From NCBI GenBank assembly GCA_002342365.1, contig DDPV01000029.1, positions 2,611 through 18,586 of the forward strand: a stretch of DNA of 15,976 nucleotides, given 5' to 3'. The position numbers were made by a program, and so were the translations under genes. A model generated the notes under the pieces. That model was not told the DNA's origin, did not search any database, and saw only the letters and a list, made by a program, of their open reading frames with translations. Shown piece by piece: positions 6,114-12,693 of this stretch (position 1 is its first letter; each line of letters opens with the position of its first letter). The DNA comes from Burkholderiales bacterium UBA2459. GTDB lineage: Bacteria; Pseudomonadota; Gammaproteobacteria; Burkholderiales; Burkholderiaceae_E.

Positions 6114-6485
6114 ATGAACATGACCAAAAGAGAATCAAGGCTTCGTCGCTCTCGTCAGACGCGCCTGAAGATTCGTCAGCTGCTTGCGAATCGCCTCACG
6201 GTTTATCGCTCAAATATGCATATTTACGCCAGCATCACCGATGCGCACGGCGCCAAAGTCATCGCCTCGGCATCGACGGTTGAGCCTGCGATTCGGGCCC
6301 AGCTTGCCGGGCTCAGCGGCAAGGGCGGCAATGTGTCAGCGGCAAGCCTGGTGGGTAAAGCGATTGCGGAAAAAGCCTTGGCCGCTGGGGTGGCCTCGGT
6401 GGCCTTTGACCGCAGTGGGTTTCAGTATCACGGGCGGGTGAAAGCGCTGGCTGAAGCGGCGCGCGAAGCGGGTCTGCAGTTCTAG
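6114..6485 (+). CDS. rplR: 50S ribosomal protein L18
   Basis: L18 carries 5S rRNA into the large subunit together with L5. The product has 123 residues from the ATG at 6114, or 121 from the second ATG at 6120. GGAG at 6104-6107 is six bases before the first and twelve before the second, so 6114 is preferred. The family features are the basic N terminus (TKRESRLRRSRQTRLKIRQL) and the C-terminal AFDRSGFQYHGRVKALAEAA, ending in EAGLQF. A 52-base spacer without obvious structure precedes rpsE. Confidence 0.97.
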   Translation: MNMTKRESRLRRSRQTRLKIRQLLANRLTVYRSNMHIYASITDAHGAKVIASASTVEPAIRAQLAGLSGKGGNVSAASLVGKAIAEKALAAGVASVAFDRSGFQYHGRVKALAEAAREAGLQF

Positions 6486-6537
6486 GCAGCCTGTGGCGTC
6501 GCTGGGTTTAATTTTCAGAACGAACGGATGGTAGGCA

Positions 6538-7059
6538 ATGGCCAAGATTGTTCCTAAAGTGGGTGGCGGCGAAGAGCGGGATGACGGCTTTCGCGAGAAG
6601 ATGATCGGGGTGAACCGTGTGACCAAGGTGGTCAAGGGCGGCCGTATCCTGGGCTTTGCCGCGCTCACCGTGGTGGGTGACGGCGACGGTCGCATCGGCA
6701 TGGGTAAGGGCAAGGCACGCGAAGTTCCGGTAGCGGTTCAAAAGGCGATGGACGAGGCGCGTCGCCGGATGATCCGCGTCTCGCTACGAAACGGCACCTT
6801 GCATCATGTGGTCACCGGAAAGCACGGCGCATCGACGGTTTATCTGTCGCCTGCGGCCGAAGGTACCGGCATCATCGCTGGCGGCCCGATGCGCGCGGTC
6901 TTTGAAGTGGTGGGCATCACCAACGTGGTTGCCAAAGCCCTTGGTTCGACCAATCCTTACAACCTTGTCCGTGCCACGCTGAACGCTTTGCAAAACCTCA
7001 ATACCCCTGCCGAAGTTGCTGCCAAGCGCGGCAAAACGGTTGAAGAAATCCTCGGCTGA
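6538..7059 (+). CDS. rpsE: 30S ribosomal protein S5
   Basis: S5 acts at the mRNA entry side and in decoding accuracy. The product has 173 residues (E. coli 167). The double-stranded RNA-binding domain (about 15-80) begins RDDGFREKMIGVNRVTKVV; the loop KVVKGGR (30-36), where spectinomycin-resistance changes occur in other bacteria, looks wild type. GDGDGRIGMGKGKAREVPVA (48-67) and the C-terminal ATLNALQNLNTP are conserved. The ribosome binding site is weak (GGATGG/TAGG just before the ATG). Confidence 0.98.
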   Translation: MAKIVPKVGGGEERDDGFREKMIGVNRVTKVVKGGRILGFAALTVVGDGDGRIGMGKGKAREVPVAVQKAMDEARRRMIRVSLRNGTLHHVVTGKHGASTVYLSPAAEGTGIIAGGPMRAVFEVVGITNVVAKALGSTNPYNLVRATLNALQNLNTPAEVAAKRGKTVEEILG

Positions 7060-7096
7060 GGCCCTCTGAGGTTATGGCGAGGAATCGGAGTAAACG

Positions 7097-7276
7097 ATGA
7101 TCAAAAAGACATTGAAAGTGATGCTGGTGAGGTCGCCCAACGGTACCCGGGATTCGCACCGGTCGACGGTATTGGGACTTGGTTTGAAGCGGATCAACCA
7201 GACCCGCGAACTCGAGGACACACCGGCGGTTCGGGGCATGATCAACAAGGTCGCCTACTTGGTAAAGGTGGTGTGA
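7097..7276 (+). CDS. rpmD: 50S ribosomal protein L30
   Basis: I translated this gene directly. It gives 59 residues, the same as E. coli L30, a small large-subunit protein. It begins MIKKTLKVMLVRSPNGTRDS, continues with LGLGLKRINQTRELEDTPAV and ends GMINKVAYLVKVV. GGAG at 7087-7090, six bases before the ATG, is the ribosome binding site. The stop TGA at 7274-7276 is followed one base later by the rplO start, so the pair is almost certainly translationally coupled. The position between rpsE and rplO is canonical. Confidence 0.97.
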   Translation: MIKKTLKVMLVRSPNGTRDSHRSTVLGLGLKRINQTRELEDTPAVRGMINKVAYLVKVV

Positions 7277-7277
7277 G

Positions 7278-7712
7278 ATGCGATTGAATACGATCAAACC
7301 TGCCGAGGGCTCAAAGCGTGCCCGAAAGCGTGTCGGTCGAGGCATAGGCTCGGGCCTTGGCAAAACCGCGGGTCGCGGCCACAAGGGTCAAAAGTCGCGC
7401 TCAGGTGGTTTTCACAAGGTAGGCTTTGAGGGTGGGCAAATGCCGATGCATCGCCGTCTGCCCAAGCGGGGCTTTGTGTCGCACCTATCCCCTGACGTTG
7501 TCGAGGTGCGCTTGTCCGACCTGCAGTCGATCGCAATCGATGAGGTCGATTTGCTCGCACTCAAGCAAGTGGGTTTGGCCCATCAGTTAGCCAAGCGCGC
7601 CAAGGTGATTGCCACCGGCTCGATCAGCCGCAGACTGGTTCTCAAAGGGATCAAGGCCTCAGCGGCTGCACGTCAAGCGATTGAGGCTGCAGGCGGCACT
7701 CTGGTTGACTGA
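7278..7712 (+). CDS. rplO: 50S ribosomal protein L15
   Basis: L15 is a late-assembly, Gly-rich protein of the large subunit. The product is 144 residues, the E. coli length. It begins MRLNTIKPAEGSKRARKRVG and has the conserved glycine/basic N-terminal arm (RGIGSGLGKTAGRGHKGQKS, 21-40) that threads into 23S rRNA, then GFEGGQMPMHRRLPKRGF. The ATG lies one base after the rpmD stop; GGTGG within the end of rpmD can serve as ribosome binding site. A 35-base spacer separates it from secY. Confidence 0.98.
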   Translation: MRLNTIKPAEGSKRARKRVGRGIGSGLGKTAGRGHKGQKSRSGGFHKVGFEGGQMPMHRRLPKRGFVSHLSPDVVEVRLSDLQSIAIDEVDLLALKQVGLAHQLAKRAKVIATGSISRRLVLKGIKASAAARQAIEAAGGTLVD

Positions 7713-7747
7713 GTGCAGAGCCTGGCCTTTTCAATAAGCAGACAAGC

Positions 7748-9076
7748 GTGAGCACTCTGGCCGGTATTGCAGCTTCGGGGAAGTTCGGCGATCTACGCTC
7801 ACGGCTGGTTTTCTTGTTGCTAGCGATCGTGGTCTATCGGCTCGGCGCGCATATTCCGGTTCCGGGCATCGACCCCGACCAGCTCGCATCGTTGTTTAAA
7901 AGCCAAAGCGGCGGCATATTGAATATGTTCAATATGTTTTCGGGCGGAGCCTTATCGCGGTTTACGGTTTTCGCTCTTGGCATCATGCCCTACATTTCCG
8001 CCTCGATCATCATGCAGCTGCTGACCGCGGTGTTGCCGCAGCTTGAAGCGCTACGCAAAGAAGGTGAGGCCGGACGCCGCACGATCACGAAATACACCCG
8101 GTGGTTTACGCTTGCGCTGGCGGCCTTCCAGGGTTTTGGTATCGCGGTTGCACTTGAAGCTCAGCCAGGCCTTGTGATTGATCCAGGTTTGATGTTCAAG
8201 TTCACAGCGGTTGTGACCCTAGTCACCGGCACGATGTTTTTGATGTGGCTTGGCGAACAAATTACCGAGCGCGGCCTGGGTAACGGCATTTCGATGATTA
8301 TCTTCGCGGGCATTGTTGCGGGTCTGCCCAATGCGATTGGCGGCCTCGCCGAGTTGGTGCGTACCGGCTCGATCGGGGCTTTTGCTTCGCTGGTTATTGT
8401 GGCGCTGGTTGCGGCAGTGACTGCCTTTGTTGTGTTCGTTGAGCGTGGTCAGCGGCGAATCACGGTGAACTACGCCAAGCGTCAGGTGGGTAACAAAATT
8501 TATGGTGGTCAGACTTCGTTTTTGCCCCTGAAGCTCAATATGTCGGGTGTGATTCCGCCGATTTTTGCATCGTCGATCATTCTGTTTCCGGCCACGCTAG
8601 GGCAGTGGTTTGCCTCGGGCGCCAGCGAAAGCACGGTGGTTCGTATGATCAAGGATGTCGCATCAACGCTTGCTCCAGGGCAGCCGGTGTACATCACGGT
8701 TTATGCGCTGGCGATCATCTTTTTCTGTTTTTTTTATACCGCCCTGGTTTTTAACAGCCGTGAAACCGCTGACAACCTAAAACGAAGCGGTGCGTTTATT
8801 CCAGGTATCAGGCCAGGCGATCAAACCGCGCGGTACATCGATAAGGTCTTGATGCGTTTAACGCTGGTTGGTGCTTTTTACATCACGCTGGTGTGTTTGG
8901 TGCCCGAGTTTTTGGTGTTGCAGTGGAACGTTCCCTTTTATTTTGGCGGGACTTCGCTGCTGATTATTGTGGTGGTCACCATGGACTTTATGACCCAGGT
9001 GCAGTCCTACATGATGTCGCACCAGTATGAAAGTTTATTGCGTAAGGCGAATGCGGGAAAGCCCAAGAAAGCATGA
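7748..9076 (+). CDS. secY: Preprotein translocase subunit SecY
   Basis: SecY is the channel of the Sec translocon in the inner membrane, acting with SecE, SecG and SecA. The product has 442 residues (E. coli 443) with the expected series of ten hydrophobic segments. Visible landmarks are the plug-side PVPGIDPDQL (38-47), LGIMPYISASIIMQLL (77-92), ERGLGNGIS (174-182), the cytoplasmic loop RSGAFIPGIRPG (346-357) that contacts SecA and the ribosome, and GGTSLLIIVVV (400-410). The start is GTG at 7748; no ATG lies nearby and only a weak purine run precedes it. Its stop overlaps infA as ATGA. Confidence 0.98.
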   Translation: MSTLAGIAASGKFGDLRSRLVFLLLAIVVYRLGAHIPVPGIDPDQLASLFKSQSGGILNMFNMFSGGALSRFTVFALGIMPYISASIIMQLLTAVLPQLEALRKEGEAGRRTITKYTRWFTLALAAFQGFGIAVALEAQPGLVIDPGLMFKFTAVVTLVTGTMFLMWLGEQITERGLGNGISMIIFAGIVAGLPNAIGGLAELVRTGSIGAFASLVIVALVAAVTAFVVFVERGQRRITVNYAKRQVGNKIYGGQTSFLPLKLNMSGVIPPIFASSIILFPATLGQWFASGASESTVVRMIKDVASTLAPGQPVYITVYALAIIFFCFFYTALVFNSRETADNLKRSGAFIPGIRPGDQTARYIDKVLMRLTLVGAFYITLVCLVPEFLVLQWNVPFYFGGTSLLIIVVVTMDFMTQVQSYMMSHQYESLLRKANAGKPKKA

Positions 9077-9291
9077 GTAAGGAAGATGTGATTCAGATGC
9101 AGGGCGAGATTTTGGAGAACCTGCCTAATGCCACATTTCGCGTCAAGCTGGAAAACGGTCACATGGTGTTAGGCCACATCTCCGGAAAAATGCGGATGAA
9201 TTACATCAAGATTTTGCCGGGCGATAAAGTCACGGTCGAGTTAACGCCTTATGACTTGTCGAAAGCTAGAATTGTTTTTAGAGCGAAATAA
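9073..9291 (+). CDS. infA: Translation initiation factor IF-1
   Basis: The 72-residue product has the E. coli length and is a single OB-fold protein that binds the A site of the 30S subunit during initiation. It begins MSKEDVIQMQGEILENLPNA and continues TFRVKLENGHMVLGHISGKM, RMNYIKILPGDKVTVELTPY and the C-terminal RIVFRAK. It overlaps the secY stop by four bases, so it is probably translated by coupling. infA placed between secY and rpmJ is typical of betaproteobacteria and many Gram-positives, whereas in E. coli it is unlinked. Confidence 0.98.
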   Translation: MSKEDVIQMQGEILENLPNATFRVKLENGHMVLGHISGKMRMNYIKILPGDKVTVELTPYDLSKARIVFRAK

Positions 9292-9326
9292 TCGTAGGAT
9301 CGGTATAAGCGTTGAATCAATAGATG

Positions 9327-9340
9327 GGTCCCCTCGGACC
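9327..9340 (+). promoter_or_regulatory. Small hairpin between infA and rpmJ
   Basis: GGTCC (9327-9331) and GGACC (9336-9340) form a five-base-pair stem with a CCTC loop in the 87-base infA-rpmJ gap. No T run follows, so it is not a terminator. A perfect palindrome, GATTCGAATC (9369-9378), lies directly before the rpmJ ATG and includes part of its ribosome binding site. TATAAG at 9303-9308 resembles a -10 box but has no -35 at the right distance. A role is not established. Confidence 0.35.
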
Positions 9341-9378
9341 TGTCGGATGGTATGAATGTGTGAACAAGGATTCGAATC

Positions 9379-9492
9379 ATGAAAGTACTGGCGTCGGTGA
9401 AAAAGATTTGTCGCAATTGCAAAATCATCAAGCGCAATGGCGTTGTGCGGGTGATTTGCACCGACCCGCGTCATAAACAGCGCCAAGGCTAA
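9379..9492 (+). CDS. rpmJ: 50S ribosomal protein L36 (zinc-binding form)
   Basis: I translated this short gene directly. It encodes 37 residues beginning MKVLASVKKICRNCKIIKRN and ending TDPRHKQRQG. The zinc ligands are present: Cys11, Cys14, Cys27 and His32, so this is the C+ form. L36 stabilises the large subunit near the GTPase centre. AAGGA at 9366-9370, eight bases before the ATG, is the ribosome binding site. rpsM starts 15 bases after its stop. Confidence 0.97.
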   Translation: MKVLASVKKICRNCKIIKRNGVVRVICTDPRHKQRQG

Positions 9493-9507
9493 GCGAGGTC
9501 AACGAGC

Positions 9508-9873
9508 ATGGCACGTATCGCAGGTATCAATGTCCCCGACCGGCAACACGCTGAGATCGGCCTGACCGCAATCTACGGAATCGGCAGGCCCCGCGCCCGC
9601 AAGATTCTCGAGGCTGCCGGGGTGGCGTTCACCAAGAAGGTCAAGGATTTGAATGACGCCGAACTTGAACGCATCCGCGACCAAATCGGCCAGTACATTG
9701 TCGAGGGTGACCTTCGCCGTGAAATCTCGATGTCGATCAAGCGTCTGATGGACTTGGGTTGCTATCGTGGTGTTCGCCATCGTCGAGGTCTGCCGGTTCG
9801 CGGTCAGCGCACCCGAACCAACGCAAGGACCCGCAAGGGTCCGCGCAAAGCTGGCGTGGCCTTGAAGAAGTAA
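9508..9873 (+). CDS. rpsM: 30S ribosomal protein S13
   Basis: S13 forms intersubunit bridges from the head of the small subunit. The product has 121 residues (E. coli 118). It begins MARIAGINVPDRQHAEIGLT, contains the helix-two-turn-helix region (AIYGIGRPRARKIL) and ends with the basic tail GQRTRTNARTRKGPRKAG that reaches the P-site tRNA. GAGGT at 9495-9499 is the ribosome binding site. It opens the alpha-operon block. The S4-binding pseudoknot that precedes rpsM in E. coli has no room here, since only 15 bases separate it from rpmJ. Confidence 0.98.
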   Translation: MARIAGINVPDRQHAEIGLTAIYGIGRPRARKILEAAGVAFTKKVKDLNDAELERIRDQIGQYIVEGDLRREISMSIKRLMDLGCYRGVRHRRGLPVRGQRTRTNARTRKGPRKAGVALKK

Positions 9874-9928
9874 ACCCGGCTGGCTCGCTTTTTGAACGCT
9901 TCACTTTGAGAATTTCTGGAGAACCCTG

Positions 9929-10345
9929 ATGGCAACTAAAGGTCAAACCGCTGCGCAACAAGCCGCCGCAGCGCGGGCTCGGAAAAAGGCACGTAAAAAC
10001 GTGACCGATGCGATTGCCCACGTCCATGCCTCGTTTAATAACACCATCATCACCATTACCGACCGTCAGGGCAACGCACTTGCCTGGGCCACGTCGGGTG
10101 GTGCGGGCTTTAAGGGATCGAGGAAGTCGACGCCTTTTGCCGCGCAGGTAGCCGCTGAATCGGCCGGTCGCGCGGCTATGGAATGCGGTGTAAAAAATAT
10201 CGATGTTCAGATCAAGGGCCCAGGCCCCGGCCGCGAGTCTTCGGTGCGCGCACTCAACGCACTCGGTATCAAGGTCTTGTCGATTCAAGACGTGACACCG
10301 ATGCCCCATAACGGTTGCCGCCCGCCTAAAAAGCGCAGAATTTAG
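9929..10345 (+). CDS. rpsK: 30S ribosomal protein S11
   Basis: S11 lines the platform of the small subunit near the E site. The product has 138 residues (E. coli 129); the extra length is an Ala/Gln-rich N terminus (MATKGQTAAQQAAAARARKK) followed by the conserved core NVTDAIAHVHASFNNTIITI. The C-terminal PHNGCRPPKKRRI is the family ending. GGAG at 9918-9921 is the ribosome binding site. The stop TAG lies inside a 17-base sequence that is repeated 22 bases further on. Confidence 0.98.
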   Translation: MATKGQTAAQQAAAARARKKARKNVTDAIAHVHASFNNTIITITDRQGNALAWATSGGAGFKGSRKSTPFAAQVAAESAGRAAMECGVKNIDVQIKGPGPGRESSVRALNALGIKVLSIQDVTPMPHNGCRPPKKRRI

Positions 10346-10373
10346 TACGAATACAGGCAGAATTTAGTACGAA
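10335..10373 (+). repeat. Direct repeat across the rpsK stop codon
   Basis: The 17-mer GCAGAATTTAGTACGAA occurs at 10335-10351 and 10357-10373, a period of 22 bases. The first copy contains the last codons and TAG of rpsK; the second repeats the TAG in the spacer. The exactness points to a recent duplication. It makes up the start of the 211-base rpsK-rpsD gap. Confidence 0.9.
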
Positions 10374-10426
10374 CGATGAACGCTGAGCCTTGCCTGATAG
10401 CTTTGATTTGTTGATGTTGTTTTACC

Positions 10427-10444
10427 AGGCCTCGGCCTTTTTTT
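10427..10444 (+). terminator. Weak terminator-like hairpin between rpsK and rpsD
   Basis: AGGC (10427-10430) pairs with GCCT (10435-10438) around CTCG, and seven T residues run from 10438 to 10444. The stem is short for an intrinsic terminator, so at most partial termination or pausing would be expected. Being inside the alpha operon, it could lower expression of rpsD, rpoA and rplQ relative to rpsM and rpsK. This is a pattern call only. Confidence 0.35.
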
Positions 10445-10503
10445 AAGCCCACTGTTCGCCGCCTCGCTGCTTGATGCTGCAAGGCTTTCAAAGCGCGGAC
10501 TCA

Positions 10504-10528
10504 CGCAAAGACCCGACGGGTTTTTGCG
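10504..10528 (+). promoter_or_regulatory. 11-bp hairpin just upstream of rpsD
   Basis: CGCAAAGACCC (10504-10514) pairs along its full length with GGGTTTTTGCG (10518-10528), with one G-T wobble and a GAC triloop. It ends 14 bases before the rpsD ribosome binding site AAAGGA (10543-10548). The T run is in the 3' arm, not after it, so termination is unlikely. S4 autoregulates its operon in E. coli and Bacillus through structured leaders of unrelated sequence; a similar role here is inference. Confidence 0.5.
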
Positions 10529-10556
10529 CCAGACGATTGATGAAAGGATTATTCGC

Positions 10557-11180
10557 GTGGCACGTTATACCGGACCGAAAGCAAAACTCTCCAGACGCGA
10601 GGGTACTGATCTTTACTTGAAAAGCGCTCGCCGTTCGCTCGATGGCAAGTGCAAACTCGACTCCAAGCCAGGGCAGCACGGACGTACCTCGGGCGCCCGC
10701 ACCTCAGACTTTGGCTTGCAATTGCGCGAGAAGCAAAAAGTCAAGCGCATGTATGGTGTTTTAGAACGGCAGTTCCGACGCTACTTTGCCCAGGCTGAAA
10801 GCCGGCGCGGCAACACAGGCGAAAATTTGCTTCAACTGCTCGAGTCCCGCCTAGACAATGTGGTCTACCGCATGGGTTTTGGTTCAACGCGCGCTGAGGC
10901 TCGTCAGCTTGTATCGCATCGGGCGGTGACGGTGAATGGCGAGGTTTTGAACATTCCCTCGGCCATGATTCGCCCCAACGATGTCATTGCGCTGCGCGAA
11001 AAGGCCAAAAAACAGCTGCGAATCCAGGACGCTTTGAATCTTGCCGAGCAACACGGATTTCCGCAATGGGTATCGGTGGACAAAACCAAGATGGAGGGTG
11101 TTTTTAAGGGCATGCCTGAGCGTAGTGATCTGCCATCGGACATCAACGAAAACCTGATCGTCGAGTTGTATTCGCGTTAA
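10557..11180 (+). CDS. rpsD: 30S ribosomal protein S4
   Basis: S4 nucleates assembly of the 30S subunit by binding the 5' domain of 16S rRNA. The product has 207 residues. The start is GTG at 10557: S4 proteins begin (M)ARYTGPKAKLSRREGTD at exactly that codon, and AAAGGA at 10543-10548 is eight bases upstream. The in-frame extension back to 10524 is not conserved. The S4 RNA-binding domain lies at about residues 96-156 (LDNVVYRMGFGSTRAEARQL, 99-118). The C terminus reads SDINENLIVELYSR. Confidence 0.97.
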   Translation: MARYTGPKAKLSRREGTDLYLKSARRSLDGKCKLDSKPGQHGRTSGARTSDFGLQLREKQKVKRMYGVLERQFRRYFAQAESRRGNTGENLLQLLESRLDNVVYRMGFGSTRAEARQLVSHRAVTVNGEVLNIPSAMIRPNDVIALREKAKKQLRIQDALNLAEQHGFPQWVSVDKTKMEGVFKGMPERSDLPSDINENLIVELYSR

Positions 11181-11255
11181 TCCTCATACAAGGCTGCAGC
11201 GCTTGCGTGATCGGGCTGCGCTTTGACTTCTCTATTTGATTTGAAAGGAACGACT

Positions 11256-12230
11256 ATGCAGACAGCCATGCTAAAGCCGCGCATTGTCGAGGTGGAGCAA
11301 ATCGGTGCAAACCACGCCCGCGTTGTGATGGAACCTTTTGAGCGCGGGTATGGCCACACTCTGGGTAACTCGTTGCGCCGGGTTTTGCTCTCCTCGATGG
11401 TTGGCTATGCGCCCACCGAGGTGCAAATCGCGGGGGTTGTGCACGAGTATTCCACGCTGGATGGCGTGCGCGAAGATGTGGTTGACCTGCTGCTCAACCT
11501 CAAAGGTGTGGTGTTCAAATTGCATAACCGTGATGAGGTTTTTGTCACGCTTCGCAAAGACCAGCCCGGACCGGTAACCGCTTCAGAGATCGACCTTCCC
11601 CACGACGTGGAGGTGGTCAACCCCGAGCATGTGATTGCTTATCTCACCCAAGGCGGCAAGATCGATATGCAGATCAAGATCGAGCGTGGTCGTGGCTACG
11701 TGCCCGGCAGTCTCGGTCGCAGCGAGTCGCACGGCATCGGACGGGTGGTGCTCGACGCTTCGTTTTCTCCGGTGCGACGCGTGAGCTATTCGGTTGAAAG
11801 CGCCCGCGTGGAGCAACGCACGGACCTCGATCGCTTGCTGATTGACATCGAAACCAATGGCGTCATTCAACCCGAAGAAGCGGTGCGTCAATCCGCGAGG
11901 ATTCTGGTTGAACAACTGTCGGTATTCGCAGCCTTAGAAGGCGGAAACGACGCGCTTGATGCCTTCTCGGGACGCACGCCGCAGCTCGACCCGATTTTGC
12001 TTCGACCGGTCGATGATCTGGAGTTGACGGTTCGCTCGGCCAACTGCCTGAAGGCTGAAAACATTTACTACATCGGTGATCTGATTCAGCGCACCGAAAA
12101 CGAGCTGCTCAAGACGCCGAATCTGGGGCGTAAATCACTGAACGAAATCAAGGAAGTGCTTGCATCCCGGGGACTCACCTTGGGTATGAAGCTTGAAAAC
12201 TGGCCACCATCCACCCTTGAGCGACTTTAA
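11256..12230 (+). CDS. rpoA: DNA-directed RNA polymerase subunit alpha
   Basis: The alpha dimer is the scaffold for RNA polymerase assembly, and its C-terminal domain contacts UP elements and activators. The product has 324 residues. The N-terminal domain (about 1-230) contains the family signature ERGYGHTLGNSLRRVLLSSM (29-48) and DASFSPVRRVSYSVESARVE. The C-terminal domain (about 246-324) has LTVRSANCLKAENIYYIGDL; Arg260 corresponds to E. coli Arg265, the main UP-element contact. AAAGGAA at 11244-11250 fixes the ATG at 11256; an ATG-like extension to 11223 is not conserved. Confidence 0.98.
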   Translation: MQTAMLKPRIVEVEQIGANHARVVMEPFERGYGHTLGNSLRRVLLSSMVGYAPTEVQIAGVVHEYSTLDGVREDVVDLLLNLKGVVFKLHNRDEVFVTLRKDQPGPVTASEIDLPHDVEVVNPEHVIAYLTQGGKIDMQIKIERGRGYVPGSLGRSESHGIGRVVLDASFSPVRRVSYSVESARVEQRTDLDRLLIDIETNGVIQPEEAVRQSARILVEQLSVFAALEGGNDALDAFSGRTPQLDPILLRPVDDLELTVRSANCLKAENIYYIGDLIQRTENELLKTPNLGRKSLNEIKEVLASRGLTLGMKLENWPPSTLERL

Positions 12231-12284
12231 GTCTTGCCCTTGCTCCATCGATCAGCGTGAAGCTCAGAGAAGAAGGAATTCATC

Positions 12285-12668
12285 ATGCGTCACCGTAGCG
12301 GACTTCGTAAACTCAACCGAACCAGCAGCCACCGTACCGCGCTCTTTCGCAATTTATGTAACGCTTTGCTCAAGCATGAGGCGATCAAAACCACCCTGCC
12401 CAAGGCCAAGGAGTTGCGCCGTGTGGTCGAGCCGCTGATTAACCTGGGCAAGACACCGAATCTTGCCAACCGGCGGCTTGCCTTTGATCGGCTGCGCGAC
12501 CGAGACATGGTCGTAAAGATCTTTGACGAACTGGGTCCACGCTATGCCAAACGCAGCGGTGGCTATGTGCGGATTTTGAAGTTTGGCTTTCGCCAGGGTG
12601 ATAACGCCCCGATGGCTTTTGTCGAATTGATGGATCGCCCGGAAGCCGAACAGGGAACAGCGCTCTGA
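12285..12668 (+). CDS. rplQ: 50S ribosomal protein L17
   Basis: The 127-residue product equals the length in E. coli; L17 lies near the tunnel exit of the large subunit. It begins MRHRSGLRKLNRTSSHRTAL and has FRNLCNALLKHEAIKTTLPK and KELRRVVEPLINLGK. AAGGAA at 12273-12278 is the ribosome binding site. It is normally the last gene of the alpha operon, but here no terminator-like hairpin is visible between its stop and the next gene 25 bases on. Confidence 0.98.
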   Translation: MRHRSGLRKLNRTSSHRTALFRNLCNALLKHEAIKTTLPKAKELRRVVEPLINLGKTPNLANRRLAFDRLRDRDMVVKIFDELGPRYAKRSGGYVRILKFGFRQGDNAPMAFVELMDRPEAEQGTAL

Positions 12669-12693
12669 GGCATCAACAGCCAAGGCGCTGAAG

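Noticed and set aside
7073..7093. Six-codon ORF before rpmD
   Set aside because: Too short and with GAGG only two bases before its ATG; the rpmD site GGAG at 7087-7090 lies inside it.
9324..9476. 50-codon frame overlapping rpmJ in another phase
   Set aside because: No ribosome binding site, and it overlaps the certain L36 gene; its length is easily explained by chance.
9737..10309. 190-codon minus-strand frame across rpsM and rpsK
   Set aside because: Lies opposite two certain ribosomal protein genes; an open antisense frame is expected from GC-rich codon bias.
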